DNA of 36,311 bases from Nitrospirota bacterium (GTDB lineage: Bacteria; Nitrospirota; Nitrospiria; Nitrospirales; Nitrospiraceae), in contig SCVN01000018.1 of NCBI GenBank assembly GCA_004296885.1, forward strand, positions 66,980-103,290, read 5' to 3'. The translations under genes and the position numbers were made by a program. Below the pieces are notes generated by a model. It ran no database searches. It saw only the letters and a list, made by a program, of their open reading frames with translations, and had not been told where the DNA came from. This document shows, one piece after another, positions 28,041 through 35,806 of the stretch; positions within the stretch are counted from its first letter, which is position 1, and each line of letters opens with the position of its first letter.

Positions 28041-28177
28041 ATTGACGATTGAGGGATTGTCGGAATCGCCGGGATTGCCAGGATTGCCAACATTGTCCGA
28101 GTCCGGTACTCATGGCAATCCTTCAATCTCGGCGATTCTCGTCCTGGCAATCTTGGCAATTCCGTCTAATCGTTCAA
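28041..28177. repeat. Palindromic intergenic repeat, copy A
   Basis: Iterated ATTGCCAGG/CCTGGCAAT units with outer ends ATTGACGATT (28042-28051) and AATCGTTCAATTCC, i.e. the same ends as copy B. The right end overlaps the last codons and TAG of the LonB-like gene (stop 28166-28168). Confidence 0.65.
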
Positions 28178-30682
28178 TTCCTTTTGGCCCTCGCCCCACG
28201 CCATCACGATCTCGGCCATCTCCGCCAGACGCTGCGCCGCTTTGCCGAACAGCGTATCGGCCGGATAGAGGCCGTCCGGCCCGCGGGTGCCGGCGGGCAA
28301 GCCGGTCAACAGTTCCAGCGCTTCTTCCACCGTGTGGACGGCATAGATGGAGAACCGGCCCGCCTCCACGGCCTGCACGACATCGCGGCGCAGGCCCAAG
28401 TGTTTGGTGTTGCGGGCGGGAATGATCACGCCCTGGTCGCCGGTCAACCCGCGCCGGTCGCAGGACGCGAAGAAGCCCTCGATCTTTTCGTTCACGCCGC
28501 CGATCGGCTGGATCGCGCCAAGTTGGTTGACCGAGCCCGTGATCGCCAGGGACTGGCGCACCGGGACTTCGGCCAGGCTGGAGAGGATCGCGGCCAGCTC
28601 GGCAACCGCGGCACTGTCTCCCTCGACCTCGGAGTAGGTCTGCTCGAACGTCAGCGTCGCCGTGAGCGCAAAGGGATGGGCTCCGGCAAACTTCCCGGCC
28701 AAATATCCGGCCAACGTCAGCACCCCCTTGCTGTGAATGTGTCCGGCCAGTTCGGCTTCCCGCTGGATGTCGAGCACCCCTTTGGTGCCCACGGAGGTGC
28801 GGGCGGTGATCCGGCAGGGACGCCCGAAGGCATAGTCGCCCAGCAGATGCACGGAGAGTCCGTTCACCTGACCGACCACGGCCCCCGCGAGATCGACCAT
28901 GAGCGTCCCTTCCTCGATCTCGTCCTGGACCCACTGCTCCGGCAGGTCTGCCCGGTGCCGCTTCTTGGCCACGGCGGTTTCGACATCGCCCCGCGACACC
29001 ACCGTCCGGCCTGCGCGAGTAGCCCAGAACGCCGCTTCGCGTACCACGTCGCTCAGAAGGCTCAGGCGCAAGGACAGCCGGTCGTACCGCTCGGCCATCC
29101 GGGCGCCCTCTCGAATCAGTTCCGCGACGGCCTCGGCGCTGAAATGGGGCAGGCCCTCGTCCCGGCAGAGCTTGGCCACCAGGCGGCCGTACAATCGGTC
29201 CTGTCGCTCGTCCCGCTCGACGTCGACATCGAAGTCCGCCTTCACTTTAAAGATCTTCTGAAAATCCTCTTCATAGGCCTGCAACAGGTGATAAATGATC
29301 GGCGGCCCCACCATGATGACCTTGACATCCACCGGCACCGGCTGCGGCCTCAGGCCGGTGGTCGAAAACCCGAAGAACTCGCCCGGATCTTCGATCTTGA
29401 CCTCCCGGGTCTTGATGGCACGCTTCAACGCGTCCCAGGCAAAAGGCTGCCGGAGCAGATCCAACGCGCTTAAAATCAGATAGCCGCCGGACGCCTGCAG
29501 GATGGCGCCGGCCTTGATCTCCGTGAAGTCCGTGAACACCACCCCCAAGTGGGCCTTGCGTTCGATCTTGCCCACCAGGTTGGCGTACGTCGGGTGGGAC
29601 TCGTCCACGAGCGGGGCGCCGCCCTCGGCTGCATGCTCCACGATCAGGTTCACGCTATAGCGGGTCAGGTCCGGCGGACGGCCCCCGACGAGTCCAGGGA
29701 TGGGGAGGGGGATGGGCGGCGCCTCCTGGCGCAGAAAATCCTTAAAGGTGCCCAGGATGTCCTCGTGCACCCGCTCCAGATAGTCGAGCACCGCCGCCTG
29801 CCCGCCGTACGCCCGCCGGAAGGTCTCGAACCGGCCGATCAGCGCATTCTTGACGACCTCCCGATCCATGTCCCGCACGCGCTGCTCGGCTTCATGGTCC
29901 AACGCATGGACGCGGACGTGGAACTCGCGAATCTCGCTGTCGAGCGTTTTGCGCTTCTCGGCGATGTCATCCCGCTCCTGCTCCGAGAGCTTGGCCATCG
30001 CCTCCTCCGAGATAGGCTGCCCCTCGCGCGTCGGCACGAGGCTGAAGCCGACCGGCGTCTCTTCGAATCCGAAGCCCCGGGCTTCAGTCAGGTCGGTCAG
30101 GTTCCGGAAGAGCGTCTTTTTTTTGGCCTCGGTTTCCTCGTAGATCCTGGCTCTGGCTTCCAGGTAGGTGGTGCCTTCGAAAATCTTGGGGAGGTCGCGG
30201 CGCAGGCCCTCGATCAGGCCGGTCATGGCTTCTTTGAAGGTCCGGCCCTGGGCGGCCGGAAACGACAGGCAGTGCGGCTTCGACGGGTCCTGAAAATTAT
30301 TGACGTAGCACAGGTCCGGCGCCGGGGGCGCCAGGCGGGCCAGCCGCTTGACCATGTCTTTGGCCATCGACCATTTGCCCGAGCCGATCGGCCCCGCCAC
30401 ATACACGTTGAAGCCCGGGCTCTGCATGCGCAGGCCGAATTCCAAGGCCTCCACCGCCCGCGCCTGGCCGATCGGCTCCTCCAGCGGCGGCAGTTCGCTC
30501 GTGTCCTTGTACCCGAGCCGCGACAGGTCCACGGAGGGCGCCAGCGCGGACACCGGCAATTTCAAGAGGCCGCGCGCCGCCGTCTCCGGAGGCCCCTTAC
30601 CCGACGGACGGGATCGGCTCGACGGTGGTGGCTTGGGGACCTTTGTCACCGGCCTCGACGTTGAAGGCGACTTCTTGCCCAT
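28166..30682 (-). CDS. LonB-like ATP-dependent protease (AAA_32 plus Lon C-terminal domain)
   Basis: 838 residues. The Lon catalytic dyad is Ser690 (EGDSAAV) and Lys733 (GGVNEKI), spaced 43 as in E. coli Lon. The ATPase part is of the YcbZ/LonB-like type with a coiled insert (about 155-290). Its P-loop reads GPIGSGKW (97-104), with Trp where Ser or Thr is expected, so nucleotide binding may be altered. The start at 30682 has GAGGA 8 nt upstream and lies inside the previous gene, overlapping it by 86 nt out of frame; the extra N-terminus is basic and Pro/Ser-rich. It degrades proteins in the cytosol; substrates unknown. Its stop lies in a palindromic repeat. Confidence 0.9.
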   Translation of the reverse strand: MGKKSPSTSRPVTKVPKPPPSSRSRPSGKGPPETAARGLLKLPVSALAPSVDLSRLGYKDTSELPPLEEPIGQARAVEALEFGLRMQSPGFNVYVAGPIGSGKWSMAKDMVKRLARLAPPAPDLCYVNNFQDPSKPHCLSFPAAQGRTFKEAMTGLIEGLRRDLPKIFEGTTYLEARARIYEETEAKKKTLFRNLTDLTEARGFGFEETPVGFSLVPTREGQPISEEAMAKLSEQERDDIAEKRKTLDSEIREFHVRVHALDHEAEQRVRDMDREVVKNALIGRFETFRRAYGGQAAVLDYLERVHEDILGTFKDFLRQEAPPIPLPIPGLVGGRPPDLTRYSVNLIVEHAAEGGAPLVDESHPTYANLVGKIERKAHLGVVFTDFTEIKAGAILQASGGYLILSALDLLRQPFAWDALKRAIKTREVKIEDPGEFFGFSTTGLRPQPVPVDVKVIMVGPPIIYHLLQAYEEDFQKIFKVKADFDVDVERDERQDRLYGRLVAKLCRDEGLPHFSAEAVAELIREGARMAERYDRLSLRLSLLSDVVREAAFWATRAGRTVVSRGDVETAVAKKRHRADLPEQWVQDEIEEGTLMVDLAGAVVGQVNGLSVHLLGDYAFGRPCRITARTSVGTKGVLDIQREAELAGHIHSKGVLTLAGYLAGKFAGAHPFALTATLTFEQTYSEVEGDSAAVAELAAILSSLAEVPVRQSLAITGSVNQLGAIQPIGGVNEKIEGFFASCDRRGLTGDQGVIIPARNTKHLGLRRDVVQAVEAGRFSIYAVHTVEEALELLTGLPAGTRGPDGLYPADTLFGKAAQRLAEMAEIVMAWGEGQKELND

Positions 30683-31136
30683 CGCTCAATTCCTCAAAGG
30701 TGAACCCATGCACGGCATTCCGATGAAAATAGACTTCGCCGCCGCCTTCTTGGAGAATGAAGCCATATCCCTCGCGCGGAAAGAGTTTGCAGATCACGCC
30801 GCGCAGCGGCACGGGAGGCACGCGGATGTCGGTCGAGGCTCGTTTCTCGCGGTACTTCCGCAACTCGATCGCCACCGCGGCAAAGGCGGCCCGAATCGCT
30901 TCCTCAAAGGTTTTTTCTTCCTTCCGTGCCGTGAAGGTATGCCGCCCCGGCAGCGTGATCACGACCAGCGCCTCGGCGACATCGTCGAGCTTCTTATGGT
31001 GTTTGTTTTTGGTCAGCGTCACCCGGGCATGGGTCACATCCTCGTGACCGGATTGCAGATCGGCCACCCGTTGTTCGATTTCGGTCTTCCATCGCGGCGT
31101 CATCGCGATGTTGCGGCTCTCAATGCGCAGATCCAT
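30597..31136 (-). CDS. Ribosome hibernation factor-like protein fused to a cold-shock domain
   Basis: 179 residues: an HPF/RaiA (S30AE) domain at 1-100 (MDLRIESRNI, ARVTLTKNKHHKKLD, FEEAIRAAFAAVAIELRKYREK) and a cold-shock domain at 111-175 with RNA-binding motifs EGYGFI (122-127) and VYFHR (135-139). It may bind ribosomes under stress while contacting RNA. AGGGGGA stands before the ATG. The last 86 nt overlap the LonB-like gene, hinting at coupled expression of a ribosome-protecting and a protein-degrading factor. Confidence 0.9.
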   Translation of the reverse strand: MDLRIESRNIAMTPRWKTEIEQRVADLQSGHEDVTHARVTLTKNKHHKKLDDVAEALVVITLPGRHTFTARKEEKTFEEAIRAAFAAVAIELRKYREKRASTDIRVPPVPLRGVICKLFPREGYGFILQEGGGEVYFHRNAVHGFTFEELSDGQEVAFNVEAGDKGPQATTVEPIPSVG

Positions 31137-31297
31137 ACGTCCCCCTGCAATAATAATTGGCCGATACGTGAGCGAATCCCTGTTGCATTGTATAGACTTC
31201 CGCCATGGCTCTCCCTAGCACCAATGCAAAGGCAACGCAAAGGCCATGCCACAAAACCGTGCAGCCCATTGCATCATGAACGATTGCCAAAATCGCC

Positions 31298-31389
31298 GGA
31301 ATTGACGATTGCCACGATTGGGTGATTGTCAAAATTGCCAGGATTGACGGATTCCGATGATCCTGGCAATCATGGTAATCGTCAATTCC
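31298..31389. repeat. Palindromic intergenic repeat, copy B (most complete)
   Basis: 92 bp bounded by perfect 13-bp inverted ends GGAATTGACGATT (31298-31310) and AATCGTCAATTCC (31377-31389), with an inner perfect 11-bp pair ATTGCCAGGAT (31334-31344) and ATCCTGGCAAT (31360-31370). Best-preserved member of the family here. Confidence 0.75.
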
Positions 31390-31458
31390 TTTGAGCTGGT
31401 GCATAATTCCTCACTGGCGTCAATCCGGGTGAAGCCGAATGCGGCAGTCGGGATAGCT

Positions 31459-31537
31459 TTCAGCTATCAGCCGTCGGCTTTCGCGGCCGAACGGGGGGAA
31501 TAGGACTTGCTTCTCTCTGTGCAAGCTGATAGCTGAA
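31459..31537. repeat. GCTGATAGCT palindrome
   Basis: TTCAGCTATCAGC (31459-31471) and GCTGATAGCTGAA (31525-31537) are a perfect 13-bp inverted pair 53 nt apart; the right arm continues as a direct repeat of GCTGATAGCT. It lies just upstream of the phosphotransferase gene. Confidence 0.6.
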
Positions 31538-31565
31538 TGCTGATAGCTAACAACGCGCAGTCCCC

Positions 31566-32654
31566 ATGCCGATCTTGCACCGGGAGAAGCTTGAAACGTA
31601 CCTGCGCCGACGGTTCGGACCGAAGGCGCGGTTGCTGGCGTTCGGGCCCATCGGAAAAGAAACCTCGGGCGCGGCGCGCAAGAAGTACGGCTACGGAGCC
31701 CCCGTCGGCCTGACCGTGCACGACGGGCTGGCGACCAGGCGCGTCGTCATCGAGACGATGCGTCCGGGACCCTTCGGCCACGAACACATGGCCGACCGAG
31801 CCCAGGCGCTGCTCTGGGATTACGACTCCTACGGCCGACTGCCGCGTCACGTGCCGGCGTTGGACGTCGGCGCCTTCGACGCGGACGGAGCCCTGTTCTC
31901 GGTGGCGCCGGCGGAGGAGTTCTTCGTCCTGACGGCATGGGCCGAAGGGGCCGGCTACCAGAAGGACCTGGAACGTTTGAGCCGCACCGGTCGCCTGCCG
32001 AAAGGGGATCGGGACCGTGCCGGAGCCCTCGCTCGGTACCTGGCCGTGATTCATCGCACGAAACGTCGGGACCCACCCCTCTACCGGCGGCGGCTCCGGG
32101 AACTGCTCGGCCACGGCGAATGCATCATGGGCCTGACCGACAGCTATCCCCGCCGGTTCGGCTTCATCACGGAAGACTTGCTGCGGTCAATCGAAGAGGG
32201 CTGCAACCGCTGGCGCTGGCGCTTGCGTCACAAGGCCGGCCGGCTCGCGCAAGTGCATGGAGACTTTCATCCCTGGAACGTGCTCTTCCGCAAAGGGACT
32301 GATTTCAGCGTCCTAGACCGCTCGCGGGGGGAGTGGGGCGAGGCCGCCGACGACGTGACCGCGATGACCATCAACTATTTGTTCTTTTCGTTGTGCCGAT
32401 GGGGCCGGTTGCAGGGGCCGTTCGAGGTCTTGTTCCGTCAGTTCTGGGAGGATTATGAGACGGCCAGCGGGGACCGCGCGATCACGGCATGCGCCGCGCC
32501 CTTTTTCGCGTTTCGCGGTCTCGTGATCGCGAGTCCGCTCTGGTATCCGAAACTGTCCCTCTCGGTACGGCGCAGCATCTTCACGTTCGTCCAAAACGTG
32601 CTCTCGGCCGACCGGTTCGAGCCGGCTGACGTGCACCGGTATTACACACGCTGA
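31566..32654 (+). CDS. Aminoglycoside phosphotransferase-like (APH/choline-kinase fold) protein
   Basis: 362 residues. HGDFHPWNVLF (His231, Asp233, Asn238) is the catalytic loop of the APH family and Asp251 (VLDRSRGEWGEAADD) sits where the metal-binding Asp is expected. The N-lobe is short with VVIETM as a possible ATP-lysine strand lacking the usual Lys. The substrate is unknown; such genes next to a P-loop kinase often act on sugars or other small metabolites. It leads a three-gene plus-strand run (zinc ribbon, APS-kinase-like). Confidence 0.8.
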   Translation: MPILHREKLETYLRRRFGPKARLLAFGPIGKETSGAARKKYGYGAPVGLTVHDGLATRRVVIETMRPGPFGHEHMADRAQALLWDYDSYGRLPRHVPALDVGAFDADGALFSVAPAEEFFVLTAWAEGAGYQKDLERLSRTGRLPKGDRDRAGALARYLAVIHRTKRRDPPLYRRRLRELLGHGECIMGLTDSYPRRFGFITEDLLRSIEEGCNRWRWRLRHKAGRLAQVHGDFHPWNVLFRKGTDFSVLDRSRGEWGEAADDVTAMTINYLFFSLCRWGRLQGPFEVLFRQFWEDYETASGDRAITACAAPFFAFRGLVIASPLWYPKLSLSVRRSIFTFVQNVLSADRFEPADVHRYYTR

Positions 32655-32779
32655 GATCGGATCGAGGCACGAGCGGGTGGACGACCATGCAAAAAAATGC
32701 TTCACTTCAATCTCAAAACGGAGTAGTAGTAGTTGCTCGTACGGTAGGACTACAGCCTGAGAAACGCTCGGGACCGTCG

Positions 32780-32998
32780 ATGATGGATTGTCGGAAGCTC
32801 ATCTCCATTCTCACGACCCGCTGCCCGATCTGCCGGGCCCGATACGGGAGGCGGATCGTGCGCCACTCGACCGACCGGTGGCTCGGCTTGTTCTGTCTCT
32901 ATCTTTTCGAATGCGCGTCCTGCAATCACCGCTTCCACGCCTTTTCCTTTTCGCGCCACACACCGTCGGACCACTCCCCCCATTCGCATGCCCCGTAA
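32780..32998 (+). CDS. Small zinc-ribbon protein
   Basis: 72 residues from the ATG at 32780; an in-frame ATG at 32687 gives 103 residues with an unremarkable N-terminus. CPIC (after TTR) and CASC (after LFE) form a probable zinc knuckle, with a basic loop between (RARYGRRIVRH) and a hydrophobic stretch (LGLFCLYLF). The end overlaps the next gene by 11 nt. Function unknown; its existence rests on the two CxxC pairs and the operon context. Confidence 0.5.
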   Translation: MMDCRKLISILTTRCPICRARYGRRIVRHSTDRWLGLFCLYLFECASCNHRFHAFSFSRHTPSDHSPHSHAP

Positions 32999-33557
32999 GC
33001 CCGGGTTCGCCGTCTGGCTCACCGGCCTTCCCGCTTCCGGAAAGAGCGCCATCGCCGCGGTGCTGAAGCCGAAGCTGGAAACATTGGGGCTTCGTGTGGA
33101 GGTGCTGGAGTCGGATGCCTTGCGCCAGACATTAACCCCTGCGCCGACCTACTCGCGCGAGGAACGCGACTTGTTTTACCGGGCCCTGGCCGTCATGGGC
33201 AGCCGGCTGGCCGCCCAGGGCGTGGCCGTGATTTTCGACGCCACGGCGAACCGGCGAGCCTACCGGGACTTCGCCCGCACGTTGATTCCCAACGTGATCG
33301 AAGTGTCGGTCGAGTGCCCGTTGGAGACGTGCATGGAGCGGGATCGGAAAGGGACCTATCGGAAAGGACGGGCAGGGGAGTCGGCGACGGTGCCGGGATT
33401 GCAGGACCCTTACGAACCGCCGCTCGACCCGGCCCTCCGCATCGACACGACACGGATCGCGCCGGAAGCGGCGGCCGATCTGATCCTGGCTTCGTTGCGG
33501 GAGCGGCAGCTCCTGACGCCACCCGGAGAGGGCGGGGCCGTCAGTCCGGCGCGTTGA
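32988..33557 (+). CDS. APS-kinase-like (CysC-related) P-loop kinase, substrate uncertain
   Basis: 189 residues. P-loop GLPASGKS (13-20) and the C-terminal lid (RDRKGTYRKGRAGE, GLQDPYEPPLDP) are clearly CysC-like. But the DGD motif that helps bind APS is ESD (41-43), and the ISP strand is replaced by IFDATANRRAYR (82-93), a pattern seen in other small-molecule or nucleic acid kinases. So it is probably a kinase of another substrate. No sulfate-assimilation genes are near. It ends 17 nt inside the convergent response-regulator gene. Confidence 0.8.
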   Translation: MPRKPGFAVWLTGLPASGKSAIAAVLKPKLETLGLRVEVLESDALRQTLTPAPTYSREERDLFYRALAVMGSRLAAQGVAVIFDATANRRAYRDFARTLIPNVIEVSVECPLETCMERDRKGTYRKGRAGESATVPGLQDPYEPPLDPALRIDTTRIAPEAAADLILASLRERQLLTPPGEGGAVSPAR

Positions 33558-34329
33558 GCATCAGCTTGACCATGACAGCCATCTCGACTTGGTCCAGGTC
33601 CACCGGCTTGGACAGGACGTCGAAGGCGCCCAGGTCCAGCGCCGTCTTCAGCAGCGGCTCTTCCTGACTGGCGGTCAGCATGATGACGCCGCCGGCAAAC
33701 TTGTTCTTGACCAGCCGCCGCAGCACCTCCACCCCGTTGATATCCGGCATGTAAATGTCCAGCAGCACGAGATCGGGCGGTTCCTGTTTCACGCTCGCCA
33801 GCGCCGCCTCTCCGCCGTAGGCGGTCTTGACCCGGTATCCGCGCCGTTGCAAGAACTCGCCCACGAGGTCGCAAATCTCCCGTTCGTCGTCCACGATAAG
33901 AATCGTCGCAGGCTTGGGCTCGACGCCGGCCGGAGCCACGGAAGCCGGAGCCGCCTTGGCCGGCTTGCCGACTTCCTGCAACGCGCGGTTGACGGCCTGC
34001 ATGATCACATCCATTTTGAGCCGCTTGCGCAGGACGTCGAGGACGCCCATCTCGCGGGCGCGGTTCTCGACGTCGGCGGTGACATCGCCCGTCACCACCA
34101 CGACCGGCAAGCGGGGATCACGAGCTTTCAGCTTCGCCAGGGCGTCGAGTCCGGACAGGCCCAGCAGCACCAAGTCCAGAAGCACAACGGCCGGCTGCCG
34201 CTCGTCGAAGCGTTGCACCGTCTCCTCGCCGGTTCGCGCAATCACGATCTCGTGCCCATAGGCGCTCAACACGTTCTTCAGCGTCTGACTAAACCGGTGA
34301 TCCGCATTCGCAATCAGAATCGTCGCCAT
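33541..34329 (-). CDS. Response regulator with two receiver domains
   Basis: ATG 34329 (MATILIANADHRF) is the sensible start, giving 262 residues; the ORF runs back to 34392 through the repeat. Receiver 1 (1-118): phospho-acceptor candidate Asp52 (VLLDLV), acidic pocket reduced to NAD (8-10), Lys102. Receiver 2 (141-262): VDDE (146-149), Asp191 (LLDIYMP), Lys241 (SKPVD), a full site. An Ala/Pro linker (121-140) joins them. No output domain, so it signals through protein contact. A decayed histidine-kinase tail lies just upstream on the same strand. Confidence 0.9.
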   Translation of the reverse strand: MATILIANADHRFSQTLKNVLSAYGHEIVIARTGEETVQRFDERQPAVVLLDLVLLGLSGLDALAKLKARDPRLPVVVVTGDVTADVENRAREMGVLDVLRKRLKMDVIMQAVNRALQEVGKPAKAAPASVAPAGVEPKPATILIVDDEREICDLVGEFLQRRGYRVKTAYGGEAALASVKQEPPDLVLLDIYMPDINGVEVLRRLVKNKFAGGVIMLTASQEEPLLKTALDLGAFDVLSKPVDLDQVEMAVMVKLMLNAPD

Positions 34330-34350
34330 GCTTTTCCTCCATGGATTATT

Positions 34351-34427
34351 GCCAGAATTGCCAGGATTGTCGGAATCCGTCAATCCTGGCAATCGTCAAT
34401 TCTTCTGAATCGTCAATGATTCAATTC
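34351..34427. repeat. Palindromic intergenic repeat, copy C
   Basis: ATTGCCAGGATTG (34357-34369) and CAATCCTGGCAAT (34381-34393) are perfect 13-bp arms around an 11-nt centre. AATCGTCAATTC and AATCGTCAATGATTCAATTCC follow in tandem as family ends, the latter containing the stop of the kinase remnant. Confidence 0.7.
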
Positions 34428-34528
34428 CTCAGAAACCGGCAGCCGGACGATACCGGTCGCGCCCCGGCCACGTCGAGCTCGCCGGTCGCCGTCTCCTTCA
34501 GCCCCATTATGATCGGCCCGACGGTCCG
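34413..34528 (-). pseudogene. Decayed C-terminal end of a histidine kinase
   Basis: Read on the minus strand, this stretch gives TVGPIIMGLKETATGELDVA and, after a one-base frameshift, GATGIVRLPVSEELNH-stop. This aligns with the end of the intact kinase at 35792 (TVHMIVTTLGGTVTCESEM then GATFIVRLPATEELRD-stop). It lies between the CsgG/TPR lipoprotein and the response regulator, where the kinase of a kinase-regulator pair would be expected. About 115 bp survive. Confidence 0.7.
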
Positions 34529-34529
34529 G

Positions 34530-35627
34530 TCACGGGGACACCGGTTTTGCGGGAGGGGCGCCCATTTGTTCCTGAAGCTTTTTGTGTCGCTCCGATGCTT
34601 TCCTGACCCCTCCGACCGCCTGTATGTAGCTGTCCTTGGCCGTGATCCGTTCAGCCGTCCGGTAGGCCTGCTCCGCCCGGTCGAATTGATTGCCGAGTTC
34701 GTATCCGATACCCAAATCGTACCAGGCTGAAGGGTTCTCCGGATCGTGCTTGGTGACCGATTCCCATTGGGCCACGGCCTCGTCCAGACGATCCGCCTTC
34801 ACATAGTCGATCCCTCGCTTAATGTCGGCGTCGCCGAACAACCATCCGCCGTTTTCAAACTCCCGCGCCACCGTCACCCGATGCGGCTGAATCTGGTTGA
34901 TGAACCTGGTGACAACGGTCTCCGTGAGCAGCCCGAGGATCTCGCTTTCTCCCTTGTCCGGTCCGGAGGCCGCGGCGGTGTCGTAGAGATAACTGGCGGA
35001 CTCTTCCCGGCCCGTCAGGACCGCCGCCGTGTCCGCCACCACCACCCGGTACGAGGCCGTCACCGTCCCCGTTCGGCGGTGATGATGCTCCTCGACCGGG
35101 ACTTCCTCATAGACCGGCATGTCATTGCACCGCTGTTGCTTCTTGCCGTCTTTCTCGACGGTGTAACAATTTTTTCGCACTTGCCCGGTATCCCGGCGTT
35201 GCATCACGGTGCGGGTATAGGGTTCCGTCTTGGCCGCATAGGCCGACACGGTTCCCACCAGGAGGGCATCGACCCCCAAGGCCTTGCCCGCCTTGGCCGC
35301 CATCCGTTCGTCGACGACCCCCAACATGCCGAGCGCCTGCTCCTGCTCCAGCGCCAGCAGCTTCTCGCGTTCGACCACCGTGAAAAATTGCCCTTCTGCC
35401 AGCTTCGCCGTCAGGAGCGCCGAGATTTTGTCTTCGGAATCCTCCGGTCCATCGACCGCCGTGACGGCCAGCGACCGAACGCCCTTCGCCTTCAGGTTCA
35501 CCTCCGCGGGAACCATCACCGAGAATTCCAAGCGCGTCGTGGCACAGGCGGAGAGGCCGGCCGCCACGAGCCCAAGAGCCAGAAGCGTTACACCGTGAAC
35601 GAGGCCCGAGTGTCGTCCGCTTTTCAT
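34530..35627 (-). CDS. CsgG-like lipoprotein with C-terminal TPR repeats
   Basis: 365 residues. The signal peptide ends in GLSAC (lipid-modified Cys28). Residues about 40-140 (VRSLAVTAVDGPE, LLTAKLAEGQFFTVVEREKL, AGKALGVDALLVGTVSAY) resemble CsgG-type envelope lipoproteins. A Tyr/Cys/His-rich middle (EEHHHRR near 180) follows, then one or two TPR units (NPSAWYDLGIGYELGNQFDRA). Probably an outer-membrane-associated protein of the periplasm; the partner is unknown. The next gene downstream was probably the kinase that is now a remnant. Confidence 0.8.
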   Translation of the reverse strand: MKSGRHSGLVHGVTLLALGLVAAGLSACATTRLEFSVMVPAEVNLKAKGVRSLAVTAVDGPEDSEDKISALLTAKLAEGQFFTVVEREKLLALEQEQALGMLGVVDERMAAKAGKALGVDALLVGTVSAYAAKTEPYTRTVMQRRDTGQVRKNCYTVEKDGKKQQRCNDMPVYEEVPVEEHHHRRTGTVTASYRVVVADTAAVLTGREESASYLYDTAAASGPDKGESEILGLLTETVVTRFINQIQPHRVTVAREFENGGWLFGDADIKRGIDYVKADRLDEAVAQWESVTKHDPENPSAWYDLGIGYELGNQFDRAEQAYRTAERITAKDSYIQAVGGVRKASERHKKLQEQMGAPPAKPVSP

Positions 35628-35763
35628 GCGCGATCCTTTCTATGAAGCATCCTGCGCATGCCTCCGACCCGACAAGCGACGCCCATCGCTACGACAGTCC
35701 TAGAATCGCCAAGGCCAACCGTTTCGTTCTCTGCCTGAGTTGTTCGGCCTGCAGCATCTCCAT

Positions 35764-35806
35764 CCTCAATCATGGCAATCTTGGCAATCCCTCAATCTCT
35801 TAATTC
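35764..35806. repeat. Palindromic intergenic repeat, copy D (partial)
   Basis: CAATCATGGCAATCTTGGCAAT units ending in CAATCTCTTAATTC, a half copy of the family. It contains the TGA stop (35792-35794) of the kinase. Confidence 0.5.

Larger units (their letters stand above)
31137..31565. other. Divergent intergenic region rich in repeats
   Basis: 429 nt between divergent genes. It contains palindromic repeat copy B (31298-31389) and a GCTGATAGCT-type palindrome (31459-31537), described separately. No gene or clear promoter is recognised. Confidence 0.4.

Noticed and set aside
27573-28052. 159-codon plus-strand ORF near the cupredoxin gene
   Set aside because: It runs opposite the four-Cys zinc-ribbon gene and into the repeat; no homology visible.
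32988-33557. Calling the CysC-like gene a true APS kinase (cysC)
   Set aside because: The APS-binding motifs are altered (ESD for DGD, DATANRR for ISP) and no sulfate genes are nearby.
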